Positions 1 to 7,500 of a stretch of 64,000 nucleotides of DNA are shown here, piece by piece. The translations under genes were made by a program, and so were the position numbers. Source of the stretch: Streptomyces glomeratus (lineage in GTDB: Bacteria; Actinomycetota; Actinomycetes; Streptomycetales; Streptomycetaceae); the NCBI RefSeq assembly GCF_021462825.1, contig NZ_JAKEEB010000010.1, forward strand, positions 1 through 64,000, given 5' to 3'. Below the pieces are notes generated by a model. It searched no databases and was not told the DNA's origin. It saw nothing but the letters and a program-made list of their open reading frames with translations. How positions within the stretch are numbered: position 1 is the first letter of the stretch; the number at the start of each line of letters is the position of its first letter.

Positions 1-272
1 CGACACCGTCGCGCCCCTGCGGCTCCGCGCCGCCTTCTGCGCTCCGCCTCCGGAGCGCCTCAGCCGGCGTCGAGGGGGCGACCGTGCTCGACCCTCCGGG
101 CCTCCGCGCGCTCACCCCCTCGACACCGTCGCGCCCCTGCGGCTCCGCGCCGCCTTCTGCGCTCCGCCTCCGGAGCGCCTCAGCCGGCGTCGAGGGGACG
201 ACCGTGCTCGACCCTCCGGGCCTCCGCGCGCTCACCCCCTCGACACCGTCGCGCCCCTGCGGCTCCGCGCCG
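1..272. repeat. 120-bp tandem repeat, in frame within a coding region
   Basis: Positions 1-120 and 121-240 are the same 120-bp unit with one visible difference (G or A near position 77 of the unit). Positions 241-272 repeat its first 32 bases before the sequence diverges. The period is 40 codons and the minus-strand frame of the nuclease-like gene stays open through all copies, so the array encodes 40-residue protein repeats rich in Arg, Gly, Ser and Pro. The array touches the left edge, so the copy number is unknown. Confidence 0.95.
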
Positions 273-964
273 AGCCGGGCGGCGACCTCCTCCAGCGCCA
301 GCACATAGACCGCGGCCTGGCGGGCGGCGGCCCCGACCTTCGCCGGGTCCGCCGAACCGTCGAGCAGCGGGAACGACTTGATCTCCACGACGGTCCAGCT
401 GCCGTCGGGGTGGACGACCACCGCGTCCGGCTCGAGGAACGCGGGGGAGCCCGCCACGTCCAGGGCGAGCATCGGATGGTCGAGCAGCGCCCAGGTGCCC
501 GCCTCGGTGGCCTCGCGCAGCGCCAGTGCCGTACGGGCGGTGCGGCCCTCCGGGCCGACCGCGGCGAGGTCGGGGACAAGGGCACCGTCCGGTGCCGCGG
601 CGGCCGGGTCCAGCTTCTCGTGCACCAGCCGGAGCAGCTCGGCGCCGCCGTCCGCCTTGACCCGGGCCTCGAAGGCGTTGCCCCGCATGAAGGCGAACTG
701 CGACTGCCCGAACGCCGACGGCGCACCGAGGGCGCCCGCCAGCACCGCCTTGTCCACCCCCGCCCCGTCCAGGAGCGCGCGCCGCCGGCACCCCGGGTTC
801 GCGGCGAGCGCGGCGAGGGCGCGCGCGTCGAGCGCCTTGGGCGGTACGGCGCCGCGCAGCTCAGCGAGTTGGTGCCGGAGCGCCGTCCCCCGCCTCCGCG
901 GGGGAGGTACCCGGCTCGGCTCGGGGCCCGGTGCGGGAGATGCGCTGTCGGGGAATTCGCTCAC
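1..964 (-). CDS. PD-(D/E)XK nuclease-like protein, C-terminal end cut off by window edge
   Basis: The minus-strand frame is open from a GTG at 964 to the left edge, giving at least 321 residues. The N-terminus begins VSEFPDSASPAP, followed by a helical segment (LRHQLAELRGAV). Near residues 180-196 a PDAVVVHPDGSW strand leads into VVEIKSF. The Asp...Glu-x-Lys spacing is that of a PD-(D/E)XK nuclease core (D180, E194, K196), so a DNA-cleaving or nuclease-derived role is inferred. Downstream the chain enters the 40-residue tandem repeats. Its start lies inside the 3' end of the PAP2 gene, overlapping by about 100 bp in another frame. The GTG has no strong ribosome-binding site, so the start is uncertain, and the stop is outside the window. 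Confidence 0.7.
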   Translation of the reverse strand, partial: MSEFPDSASPAPGPEPSRVPPPRRRGTALRHQLAELRGAVPPKALDARALAALAANPGCRRRALLDGAGVDKAVLAGALGAPSAFGQSQFAFMRGNAFEARVKADGGAELLRLVHEKLDPAAAAPDGALVPDLAAVGPEGRTARTALALREATEAGTWALLDHPMLALDVAGSPAFLEPDAVVVHPDGSWTVVEIKSFPLLDGSADPAKVGAAARQAAVYVLALEEVAARLGAEPQGRDGVEGVSARRPGGSSTVVPSTPAEALRRRSAEGGAEPQGRDGVEGVSARRPGGSSTVAPSTPAEALRRRSAEGGAEPQGRDGV

Positions 965-1814
965 CCGTCGAAGTCTGGCATCCGCCACTGACAATCGAGG
1001 AACCCGAGGCCCGCGGGGCAGCTGTGACCGGCGCGGACCGGGCCCGCAGCCGGGTCCTGACCGTGTCCACCGCCCGCATGAGTGGCCGTGCCGCCACAAG
1101 GCCTGCGCCCATGACGGCGACGCCCGCGACCGCGTCGAGGAGGTAGTGGTTCGCGGTGCCCATCACGACGAGCGCGGTCAGCAGCGGATAGGCGACACCC
1201 GCCGCCTTCGCCCAGCGCGTGCGGCCGTGCCGCCACAGCATCACGCCGCACCACAGCGCCCAGCCGACGTGCAGGCTCGGCATCGCCGCGTACTGGTTGG
1301 TCATGCCGCCCAGGCCCCGCGGCGCGCTCGCCTGGCCGCCCCACCAGCCGTACGAGCTGTACTGGGCCATGGTGTCGACGAAGCCGTGGCTCCCGGAGAG
1401 CAGGCGGGGCGGGCAGGTGGGCAGCAGCGTGAAGCCGATCAGGCCGATGAACGTGGACGTCATCAGCCAGGTGCGGACCGCCCGGTAGTGCTCCGCGTGA
1501 CGCCTGAAGACCCACACCAGGAGTACCGGCGTCACCAGATAGTGCAGCGAGGCGTACCAGAAGTCGGCCGGTATCCCGATCCACGCCTCACGGGTCAGGA
1601 AACGGTTCAGCGGGTGCTCGGCGTCGATGTGGAGCTGCTTCTCCAGCCGCAGGATCGCCAGGCCGTGATCGACGGCGTCGGAGACGTCACCGCGGGCGAG
1701 GAGCCGGCCGGCGGAGTACGAGGCGTACACCAGGAGGATCAGGGGCAGTTCGGTCCACCAGCGCAGCCGGGCAGGGCGGACCTGCCCGGTGCCTGGTATC
1801 TCGGCCTGCGGCAT
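861..1814 (-). CDS. PAP2 (inositolphosphotransferase Aur1/Ipt1-type) membrane phosphatase
   Basis: This is a 317-residue integral membrane protein with about six hydrophobic segments. It carries the PAP2 signature MPSLHVGWALW and, downstream, TANHYLLDAVAG, which supply the catalytic histidines and the aspartate. TLLPTCPPR precedes them, as in the PAP2_3 family. A lipid phosphate or phosphotransfer substrate is likely but not defined by the sequence. The ATG at 1814 follows GGGAGGG, and the in-frame upstream region back to 2252 is low-complexity and antisense to the phosphatase gene, so it is excluded. The last 45 or so residues are Arg/Pro/Gly-rich and overlap the start of the nuclease-like gene, which is unusual and could mean a late frameshift or a mis-set neighbour start. 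The plus-strand phosphatase gene is divergent. Confidence 0.85.
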   Translation of the reverse strand: MPQAEIPGTGQVRPARLRWWTELPLILLVYASYSAGRLLARGDVSDAVDHGLAILRLEKQLHIDAEHPLNRFLTREAWIGIPADFWYASLHYLVTPVLLVWVFRRHAEHYRAVRTWLMTSTFIGLIGFTLLPTCPPRLLSGSHGFVDTMAQYSSYGWWGGQASAPRGLGGMTNQYAAMPSLHVGWALWCGVMLWRHGRTRWAKAAGVAYPLLTALVVMGTANHYLLDAVAGVAVMGAGLVAARPLMRAVDTVRTRLRARSAPVTAAPRASGSSIVSGGCQTSTGERIPRQRISRTGPRAEPGTSPAEAGDGAPAPTR

Positions 1815-2004
1815 CCGATTCGCCCTCCCCCTTGCTCTGCTGCGGCACCCGACGGGCCGGTCGTGCCACCCTACGGCGTCCGCTTTGCGCCCCGTCGGGG
1901 CGCCCCGGCCCTCAAAGACGCAAGGATCGCCCCCCGGGTTGCCCGGGGCGGAGTGGGACATGATGGAGTGATCCCCCTGTTGATTTCTCCCGGAAAGGTT
2001 CCCC

Positions 2005-2601
2005 ATGGCACCGCGCATCCTGCTGGCCCGGCACGGACAGACGGCATGGTCGCTGTCCGGCAAGCACACCGGCAGGACCGATGTGCCGCTTCTGGAGGAG
2101 GGGCGACGGGGCGCCAAGCTCCTGGGCGAGCGGCTGCACCGGGCGCCGTTCGACGGGCTGCCCGGTGTCGAGGTGCGCACGAGTCCGCTGGCACGCGCGC
2201 GTGAGACGTGTGAGCTGGCCGGATTCGGCGAGCGGGCGAGCACCTGGGACACGCTGATGGAGTGGGACTACGGGGCGTACGAGGGGATGACGCCAGCCGA
2301 GATCCAGGCGATCCGGCCGGGCTGGCTGATCTGGCGCGACGGTGTGCCGGAGGGGGAGAGCCTGTCCGAGGTCTCCGCGCGTGCGGACGAGGTCGTCGCC
2401 TGGGCCCGCGCGGCGGACCGTGACGTCCTGGTCTTCGCCCACGGCCACATCCTGCGCTCCATAGGAGCGCGCTGGCTGGGCCTGCCCTTGGACTTCGCGG
2501 CACGCATCAGGCTCAACCCCACGTCGTTGTCGGTGCTGGGCTGGGCGTACGGGGAGCCGGCGATCGAGTCCTGGAACGACCGCGGCCATCTGACGGTCTA
2601 G
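2005..2601 (+). CDS. Histidine phosphatase family protein (phosphoglycerate-mutase-like)
   Basis: This 198-residue cytoplasmic protein has the family's catalytic RHG triplet at residues 9-11 ([10 protein letters not shown]) and the second catalytic histidine in [10 protein letters not shown]. Between them are [10 protein letters not shown] and [10 protein letters not shown], typical of the phosphoglycerate-mutase/acid-phosphatase superfamily. The substrate cannot be named from sequence: relatives act on sugar phosphates, nucleotides or phosphohistidine. The ATG at 2005 follows GGAAAGG at good spacing. The gene is divergent from the PAP2 gene with about 190 bp between the starts, and convergent with the NsdA-like regulator across a repeat-filled gap. 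Confidence 0.9.
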   Translation: MAPRILLARHGQTAWSLSGKHTGRTDVPLLEEGRRGAKLLGERLHRAPFDGLPGVEVRTSPLARARETCELAGFGERASTWDTLMEWDYGAYEGMTPAEIQAIRPGWLIWRDGVPEGESLSEVSARADEVVAWARAADRDVLVFAHGHILRSIGARWLGLPLDFAARIRLNPTSLSVLGWAYGEPAIESWNDRGHLTV

Positions 2602-2682
2602 CGGGGCGCGTCCCACGGCACGTCCGCGCGGGACTGAGGATGCGGCCGCGCGGACTGGGGGTTAGACCGCGCGGACTCACGG

Positions 2683-2827
2683 CCTCACGGATTGCGGGTC
2701 GGGTCGTGCGGCCTCACGGATTGCGGGTTGGGTCGTGCGGCCTCACGGATTGCGGGTTGGGTCGTGCGGACCCACGGATTGCGGGTTGGGCCGCGCGGCC
2801 TCACGGACTGCGGGTTGGGGCGGACGC
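2683..2827. repeat. Five tandem copies of a 29-bp unit in a convergent gap
   Basis: The gap 2602-2903 lies between two convergent genes and holds no supported gene. From 2683 a 29-bp unit beginning CCTCACGGATTGCGGGT is repeated five times (starts 2683, 2712, 2741, 2770, 2799). Copies two and three are identical; the first differs at one base and the last two have diverged. There are no spacers, so it is not a CRISPR. Looser GCGCGGACT-type half-units precede it from about 2648. Confidence 0.9.
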
Positions 2828-2903
2828 AGGGTGCGGCCGCGCGGGGCCGGGAGTGTGGGTCTTCCGAGGGTGCCACCGCGCCGGGCGGTGCGGTGGCGGT
2901 CTC

Positions 2904-4376
2904 TCACGCCGTGCGCGGCAGGCTCGCGTGCCGGTCGAGGAAGGCCGAGACACCCGATGCCCGCCGGTGTGGCAGCAGCACCCTCGCCGTGCCCGCCAGC
3001 ATGGTCAGGACCCTGGACGACTGGACCTGGTCCAGGAGGTCCAGTACGCGCAGGCCCGCCTCGGCCGCCTCGTCGGGGCGTCCGCCCCGGGCCAGATCGT
3101 CGGCGAGCTCCGCGGTGTACAGCGCGATGTTCCGGCTGAAGTGCGGATCCTGCAGATGCGCCGCGCGCCGCGCGTGCCGGGCGGCGCGCGGCCAGTCGCC
3201 CAGCGTCGACCAGCACTGCGCCTCGAGTCCCTCGAGCTCGGCCTCTCCGTAGAAGGTCATCCACTCGGGGTCCGCGTCCGACGTCCCTCGCTCGAACAGG
3301 GCCTGCGCCCGGGCCAGCGCCTGTTCGCAGCCCGCCCGGTCCGCGAGCCCCGCCCAGCCGCCCGCCTCCCGCAGCGCGAGCAGCGACATCAGGCGGTGTG
3401 AGCCGAGCGGCCGGGCGGCACGCTGCGCCGCCTGTGCCGCCCGTACGGCCTCCCGGGGCCGGCCCGCGTCGCGGGCGAGGAACGCGGTGTTGCAGAAGGC
3501 GTGCGCCTCCAGGGCCGGGTCCCCGGACATCCGGGCGGTGGCCAACGCCTCCGCGTAGTGCGAGCGTGCGTCGTCGAAGCGGCCCGAGTCGTGCGCCAGC
3601 CACCCCACCGAGATGGCCAGTTCTCCGGCACCCGCGTACAGCCGTTCCGTGACCGCCTGCCGGGACGTGCCCGCATCGAGCAGCGCGTACGCGGTCCGCA
3701 GGGGGGCCGCCGCGCGCCGGTAGAGGCCGTCCGCGCCGTGCCGGTCGTCGAGCAGTCTGATTCTGCGAACGGCCTCCTCGAGTGCGCCCGCCTCGGATGT
3801 GCCCGCACGGTGGACGGGACGTTCGGCGGCCGCTGCCGAGCCGCCGAAGGTGAGCCCGAACGGGCCCAGGGAGGCGGCCGCCACGGTGGCGGTGCCTCCG
3901 GTCATGAATGCGCGACGCCGCACGTCGCTCTCCTCGTGGTTCTGTTCGTCGTCCGGGCCTGTGCCGTACGACTCGTGTGTCTCGTGGATGGCTCGGGTGT
4001 CCCGCATGTCATACGTCTCACATGCCCTCGGGGTCTCACCGGGGGCACCGGAGTAGCTGCCGGGGCGCGTGGGGGGCGCCTCGTCGCCGGTGCGCGCCCC
4101 CCGGCCGCGTACCGACGAGCGGGGTGCGAACCCCAGGTCCGCGAGCGTGCGACCGGGGAACATGTGCAGGAACACGCGTTCGTAGGCGTAGTTGGGGCAG
4201 CGGATCTCACCGGCCTCCACCCGGCCGATGTAACGAGCGTCACAGCTGACCCTTTCGCCGATCTCGCGTGCGGCGCGCCGTACCGCCGCGGCGAACTCGC
4301 CGGGCGAGCGCTGTCCGCGCAGTTGCCGGAAGGCGAGGTTCGGCCGCGGTGGCCGGGGGGACTGGGACGAACTCAT
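2904..4376 (-). CDS. NsdA-like HTH/TPR transcriptional regulator
   Basis: This 490-residue protein has an XRE-like N-terminal DNA-binding region (about residues 14-90, with VSCDARYIGRVEAGEIRCPN as the helix-turn-helix). A disordered acidic/polar linker follows, then at 151-180 a segment RRRAFMTGGTATVAAASLG that looks like a twin-arginine signal, and a C-terminal half of tetratricopeptide-like helices (from about 195 to 460). The architecture matches the Streptomyces NsdA family of negative regulators of sporulation and antibiotic synthesis. I infer a developmental regulator but do not assign it as NsdA itself, since paralogues are common. The ATG at 4376 follows GAGAGGG; the 41-codon upstream extension has no coding character. 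Confidence 0.8.
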   Translation of the reverse strand: MSSSQSPRPPRPNLAFRQLRGQRSPGEFAAAVRRAAREIGERVSCDARYIGRVEAGEIRCPNYAYERVFLHMFPGRTLADLGFAPRSSVRGRGARTGDEAPPTRPGSYSGAPGETPRACETYDMRDTRAIHETHESYGTGPDDEQNHEESDVRRRAFMTGGTATVAAASLGPFGLTFGGSAAAAERPVHRAGTSEAGALEEAVRRIRLLDDRHGADGLYRRAAAPLRTAYALLDAGTSRQAVTERLYAGAGELAISVGWLAHDSGRFDDARSHYAEALATARMSGDPALEAHAFCNTAFLARDAGRPREAVRAAQAAQRAARPLGSHRLMSLLALREAGGWAGLADRAGCEQALARAQALFERGTSDADPEWMTFYGEAELEGLEAQCWSTLGDWPRAARHARRAAHLQDPHFSRNIALYTAELADDLARGGRPDEAAEAGLRVLDLLDQVQSSRVLTMLAGTARVLLPHRRASGVSAFLDRHASLPRTA

Positions 4377-4675
4377 GGCCGGGCCCTCTCTTGCGAACCG
4401 TCGAACCATGCCGGTTTCAGGATGGCTTGTCCGTGTGGTGCCCGTTGGCTCCCTGTGTCCGGCGGTGCAAGAAAGTACCTGCCTCGCGGGTGCCGTCACG
4501 CACGGTTTGGCTACAAACCGGATATCTCATGCGCGATCTGCCATGAACTGCCATCCTTAACGGCGGTGTTGTGCCGTTGCCGTTGACGTTCCCCCGCGTT
4601 GAACGCTGTGGACCGGGAGCCGCCCGAACTCCCGACCCAACTCAGCGTCGAGGAGGGGTTCCGTTGGAGGCCGGG
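4377..4675. other. Divergent intergenic region
   Basis: About 300 bp separate the NsdA-like regulator (minus) from the small conserved gene at 4676 (plus). It is lower in GC than the neighbouring genes around 4500-4580, as expected for a bidirectional promoter region. I see no convincing operator palindrome, repeat or small gene. Confidence 0.5.
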
Positions 4676-5107
4676 ATGCAGACCAGGCAGAGCACCGAGT
4701 TCCGTGAACAGTCGTCGGCCGCACGGTCCGTGCCGACGCCGGAGTGCGGCGCACCGCCGCACCGGGCTCCCGACCTCGTGACCGTCCCGGCCCGGCAGGG
4801 ACTCGAGGCGGTCGACATCCTCCGCCGCGGCGCGGGCGACTGCGTCGGCCCCGTCCTGCACGACGGCGGCGACACCCTCGGCTTCCTGGTCCCCCCGGGC
4901 ACGGCGGACGGATGGGACGTCCCGGGCAGCACCTGCACACAGACGGACGGGAAGGGCCTGAGCCTCTTCGCCGAGCAGCCCCAGACCGAGGGCACCGGCT
5001 GGCTGCTCCCGCCCGGCGATGTGGAACTGGCCACGGACCCGGCGGTGCTGCGCGAGGCGCTCGGTGAGGCGGCCCGGCTGATCGAGGCCGCGGACAACTG
5101 TCGGTGA
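4676..5107 (+). CDS. Conserved hypothetical protein
   Basis: This 143-residue soluble protein starts MQTRQSTEFREQ at an ATG preceded by GGAGGCCGG. No signal peptide or membrane segment is visible. The central part (GPVLHDGGDTLGFLVPPGTA, then WLLPP) resembles short actinobacterial proteins related to the N-terminal region of bifunctional primase/polymerases, but catalytic residues of that fold cannot be identified here, so I leave the function open. It is divergent from the NsdA-like regulator and about 85 bp ahead of the spermidine-synthase-like gene on the same strand. Confidence 0.65.
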   Translation: MQTRQSTEFREQSSAARSVPTPECGAPPHRAPDLVTVPARQGLEAVDILRRGAGDCVGPVLHDGGDTLGFLVPPGTADGWDVPGSTCTQTDGKGLSLFAEQPQTEGTGWLLPPGDVELATDPAVLREALGEAARLIEAADNCR

Positions 5108-5191
5108 GCGCTCGCGGACACCGCGGAATCCCGCCGCGGCGGCCACCGGCCCCGAGCGGCCGCCACCTGTCGTTCCCCCGATAATGGCGGG

Positions 5192-6058
5192 ATGGGCAGG
5201 TCACGGAACACGCGGCGCGGGCAGGCGGCCGAGGCCGTGGTCGAGGCGGTCGACGGCGGGCTCGCCCAGCTCGTACCCGACCGGGACCGGGCACGCGCCT
5301 GGACCCTCCTCATCGACGGCGCCCCGCAGTCGCACGTCGACCTCGACGACCCGGCCCACCTCGCCTTCGAGTACCAGCGCCGCCTCGGCCACATCATCGA
5401 CCTGGCCGCCCAGCCCGGCCGTCCGGTGCAGGCCGTGCACCTCGGCGGCGGTGCGTTCACCCTCGCCCGCTACACCGCCGCCACCCGCCCCCGCTCCACC
5501 CAGCAGGTCGTCGAGCGTGACGCGGCACTCGTCCAACTCGTGCGGCGCGCTCTGCCGTTGGACCCGAACGCCCGGATACGGGTGCGTTCCACGGACGCCC
5601 GAGAAGGGCTCGCGAAGATACCCGACGGCTGGGCGGACCTGGTCATCGTGGACGTGTTCAGCGGGGCGCGCACCCCGGCGCATCTCACCTCCGTCGAGTT
5701 CCTCGGCGAGGTCCGCAGGGCGCTGAAGGACGGCGGCCTGTACGCCGCCAACCTCGCCGACGGCCCGCCGCTGGCCCATCTGCGCGGCCAGATATCGACC
5801 GCGGCGGTCGTCTTTTCCGAGGTCGCGCTGGTCGCCGACCCGGCTGTCCTGCGGGGAAAGCGCTTCGGCAACGCCGTCCTGGTCGCCTCAGCGCATCCGC
5901 TGCCGGTCGCCGAACTGACCCGCCGCGCCGCCTCGGACCCGCACCCCGCGCGCGTGGAGCACGGCAGGGCCCTGACCGACTTCACCGGTGGTGCGGCGGC
6001 GGTCACCGACGCGGCGGCGGTGGCGTCACCGGCGCCGCCGCCCTCGGTGTTCCGCTGA
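5192..6058 (+). CDS. Spermidine-synthase-like methyltransferase-fold protein
   Basis: This 288-residue soluble protein has a Rossmann-type glycine motif VHLGGGAFTLARY (about residue 74), an acidic strand end QVVERDAALV and the late strand DLVIVDVFSGA. This is the layout of polyamine synthase or SAM-dependent methyltransferase folds. It lacks an obvious N-terminal spermidine synthase beta-barrel and its exact substrate cannot be read. Actinobacterial proteins of this type are often annotated as fused or spermidine-synthase-like. The tail from about residue 265 is Ala/Pro-rich. The ATG at 5192 has only a weak ribosome-binding site (GGCGGG). Confidence 0.75.
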   Translation: MGRSRNTRRGQAAEAVVEAVDGGLAQLVPDRDRARAWTLLIDGAPQSHVDLDDPAHLAFEYQRRLGHIIDLAAQPGRPVQAVHLGGGAFTLARYTAATRPRSTQQVVERDAALVQLVRRALPLDPNARIRVRSTDAREGLAKIPDGWADLVIVDVFSGARTPAHLTSVEFLGEVRRALKDGGLYAANLADGPPLAHLRGQISTAAVVFSEVALVADPAVLRGKRFGNAVLVASAHPLPVAELTRRAASDPHPARVEHGRALTDFTGGAAAVTDAAAVASPAPPPSVFR

Positions 6059-6110
6059 CCGCCGGCGGGCGCCTGCCGCGGGTCCCCACGGGCGGCCGGT
6101 GCTCGGCCGG

Positions 6111-6674
6111 CTAGTAGTTCCCGATCTCCACATGGGGCGGACCGTCGTGCCAGGTGCAGAACACCGACACCCGGTCGGCACCCGAACTGAACTCCACCCG
6201 GATCCACGACTCCGTCTTCCACACCTGCATCGACCAGCCCGCCCCGGGCGTGGCCGACACCAGCGTCGCCGACGTCTGCCCGAGGTCGAAGACCGCGCGT
6301 CCGCCGTCGGTGTCGTAGCTCTTCACCCGGCCCGAGGAGGACGAGGAGGACGCGGCGGTCGACGGCGAGGACGGGGTGGCGTGTGCGGAGGGGCCGGGAC
6401 GGGCGCCGGCCGTCTTAGAGGGGGTCGGCCTCGGGCTCGTCGCCGGCTTCCCGCCGTGACTCACCGACGCCTCGGGCCGCTCCGTCGACGACGTCAGCGG
6501 GGCCGCCGCTCCCTGTGCCGTGGCACCGCCCGCCGTGATGGGCAGGGCGCGCGGCGGGTCGTACGCGGTCCCCGCCATGACCGTGTGGACACCCCACCAC
6601 GACAGCGTGACCGCCGCGCCCGTGGCGAGCGACCACGCCAGTACGTGTACGAGTCCTCTCAGCATCCCGGCCAT
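6111..6674 (-). CDS. Small membrane-anchored or secreted protein of unknown function
   Basis: This 187-residue protein has an N-terminal hydrophobic segment (LVHVLAWSLATGAAVTLSWW, about residues 8-27). A Ser/Pro/Thr-rich spacer with a run of serines follows to about residue 115, then a compact C-terminal domain with one cysteine (SVFCTWHDGPPHVEIGNY). The organisation suggests an exported protein held by an uncleaved signal anchor. It is divergent from the response regulator gene across about 120 bp, so the two could share a promoter region. No family is recognised. Confidence 0.7.
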   Translation of the reverse strand: MAGMLRGLVHVLAWSLATGAAVTLSWWGVHTVMAGTAYDPPRALPITAGGATAQGAAAPLTSSTERPEASVSHGGKPATSPRPTPSKTAGARPGPSAHATPSSPSTAASSSSSSGRVKSYDTDGGRAVFDLGQTSATLVSATPGAGWSMQVWKTESWIRVEFSSGADRVSVFCTWHDGPPHVEIGNY

Positions 6675-6795
6675 ACTGCCTCACGCGTCCCACCCGCGTC
6701 TCACGGGTCGCACACAGTTCCGTTTGTCTCGTTGGCCCACAGGAGTTGTCCACAGGCCCCGGCCGGGCTCCCCCGTATGGCGTACGGTGCCGCCC

Positions 6796-7500
6796 ATGGC
6801 AAGTGTGCTCGTGGTGGAGGACGACCAGTTCGTACGCTCGGCGCTCATCAGGCACCTGACCGACGCCGGGCACACCGTGCGCAGTGTCGGCACCGCACTG
6901 GAGGCGTTGCGCGAGGTCGCCCATCTCTCCTTCGACGTCGTGATCCTCGACCTCGGACTGCCCGACCTGGACGGGTCCGAGGCGCTGAAGATGCTGCGCG
7001 GCATCACCGACGTGCCGGTGATCATCGCCACCGCGCGGGACGACGAGACGGAGATCGTCCGCCTGCTCAACGCGGGCGCGGACGACTATCTGACCAAGCC
7101 GTTCTCCGTCGAGCACCTGTCGGCGCGGATCGCGGCCGTGCTGCGCCGCTCCCGCGCCGTCGCCACGGACGCCGCGTCGCCGACGGTCATCCGGGTCGGC
7201 GGCCTGGCCATCGACCCCCTGCGCCGCCACGCCGAACTGGACGGTATGCGCCTCGACCTGACCCGCCGTGAGTTCGACCTGCTCGCCTTCCTCGCCGGCA
7301 GGCCCGGCGTGGTCGTCCCGCGCCGGGAGCTGCTCGCCGAGGTGTGGCAGCAGTCGTACGGGGACGACCAGACCATCGACGTCCATCTCTCCTGGCTCCG
7401 GCGCAAGCTGGGCGAGACCGCGGCCAGGCCCCGCTATCTGCACACCCTCAGGGGCGTCGGAGTGAAGCTGGAACCGCCGAGGACGGAGCCGTCGGCATGA
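6796..7500 (+). CDS. OmpR-family response regulator
   Basis: This 234-residue protein has a receiver domain with the acidic pair in VLVVEDD (D9, D10), the phosphoacceptor D52 in VILDLGLPD and K101 in DDYLTKPF. It is followed by an OmpR/PhoB winged-helix DNA-binding domain (about residues 130-228, with LTRREFDLLAFLA and QTIDVHLSWLRRKLG). The gene overlaps the histidine kinase by four bases (ATGA), so the pair is translationally coupled. The chitinase directly downstream suggests that the pair senses chitin or cell-wall sugars, as in the known ChiS/ChiR arrangement of other Streptomyces, but this is inference from position. The start at 6796 is chosen because the receiver begins there. Confidence 0.92.
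   Translation: MASVLVVEDDQFVRSALIRHLTDAGHTVRSVGTALEALREVAHLSFDVVILDLGLPDLDGSEALKMLRGITDVPVIIATARDDETEIVRLLNAGADDYLTKPFSVEHLSARIAAVLRRSRAVATDAASPTVIRVGGLAIDPLRRHAELDGMRLDLTRREFDLLAFLAGRPGVVVPRRELLAEVWQQSYGDDQTIDVHLSWLRRKLGETAARPRYLHTLRGVGVKLEPPRTEPSA

Noticed and set aside
1..272. 120-bp repeats as a transposon or attachment site
   Set aside because: There are no terminal repeats or integrase; the units are in-frame and coding.
378..2204. Long plus-strand open frame across the PAP2 and nuclease-like genes
   Set aside because: It is antisense to two genes with clear motifs; its sequence is Arg/Pro/Ala-rich shadow with no domain.
2683..2827. 29-bp repeat array as a CRISPR
   Set aside because: The copies are contiguous, with no spacers, and no cas gene is nearby.
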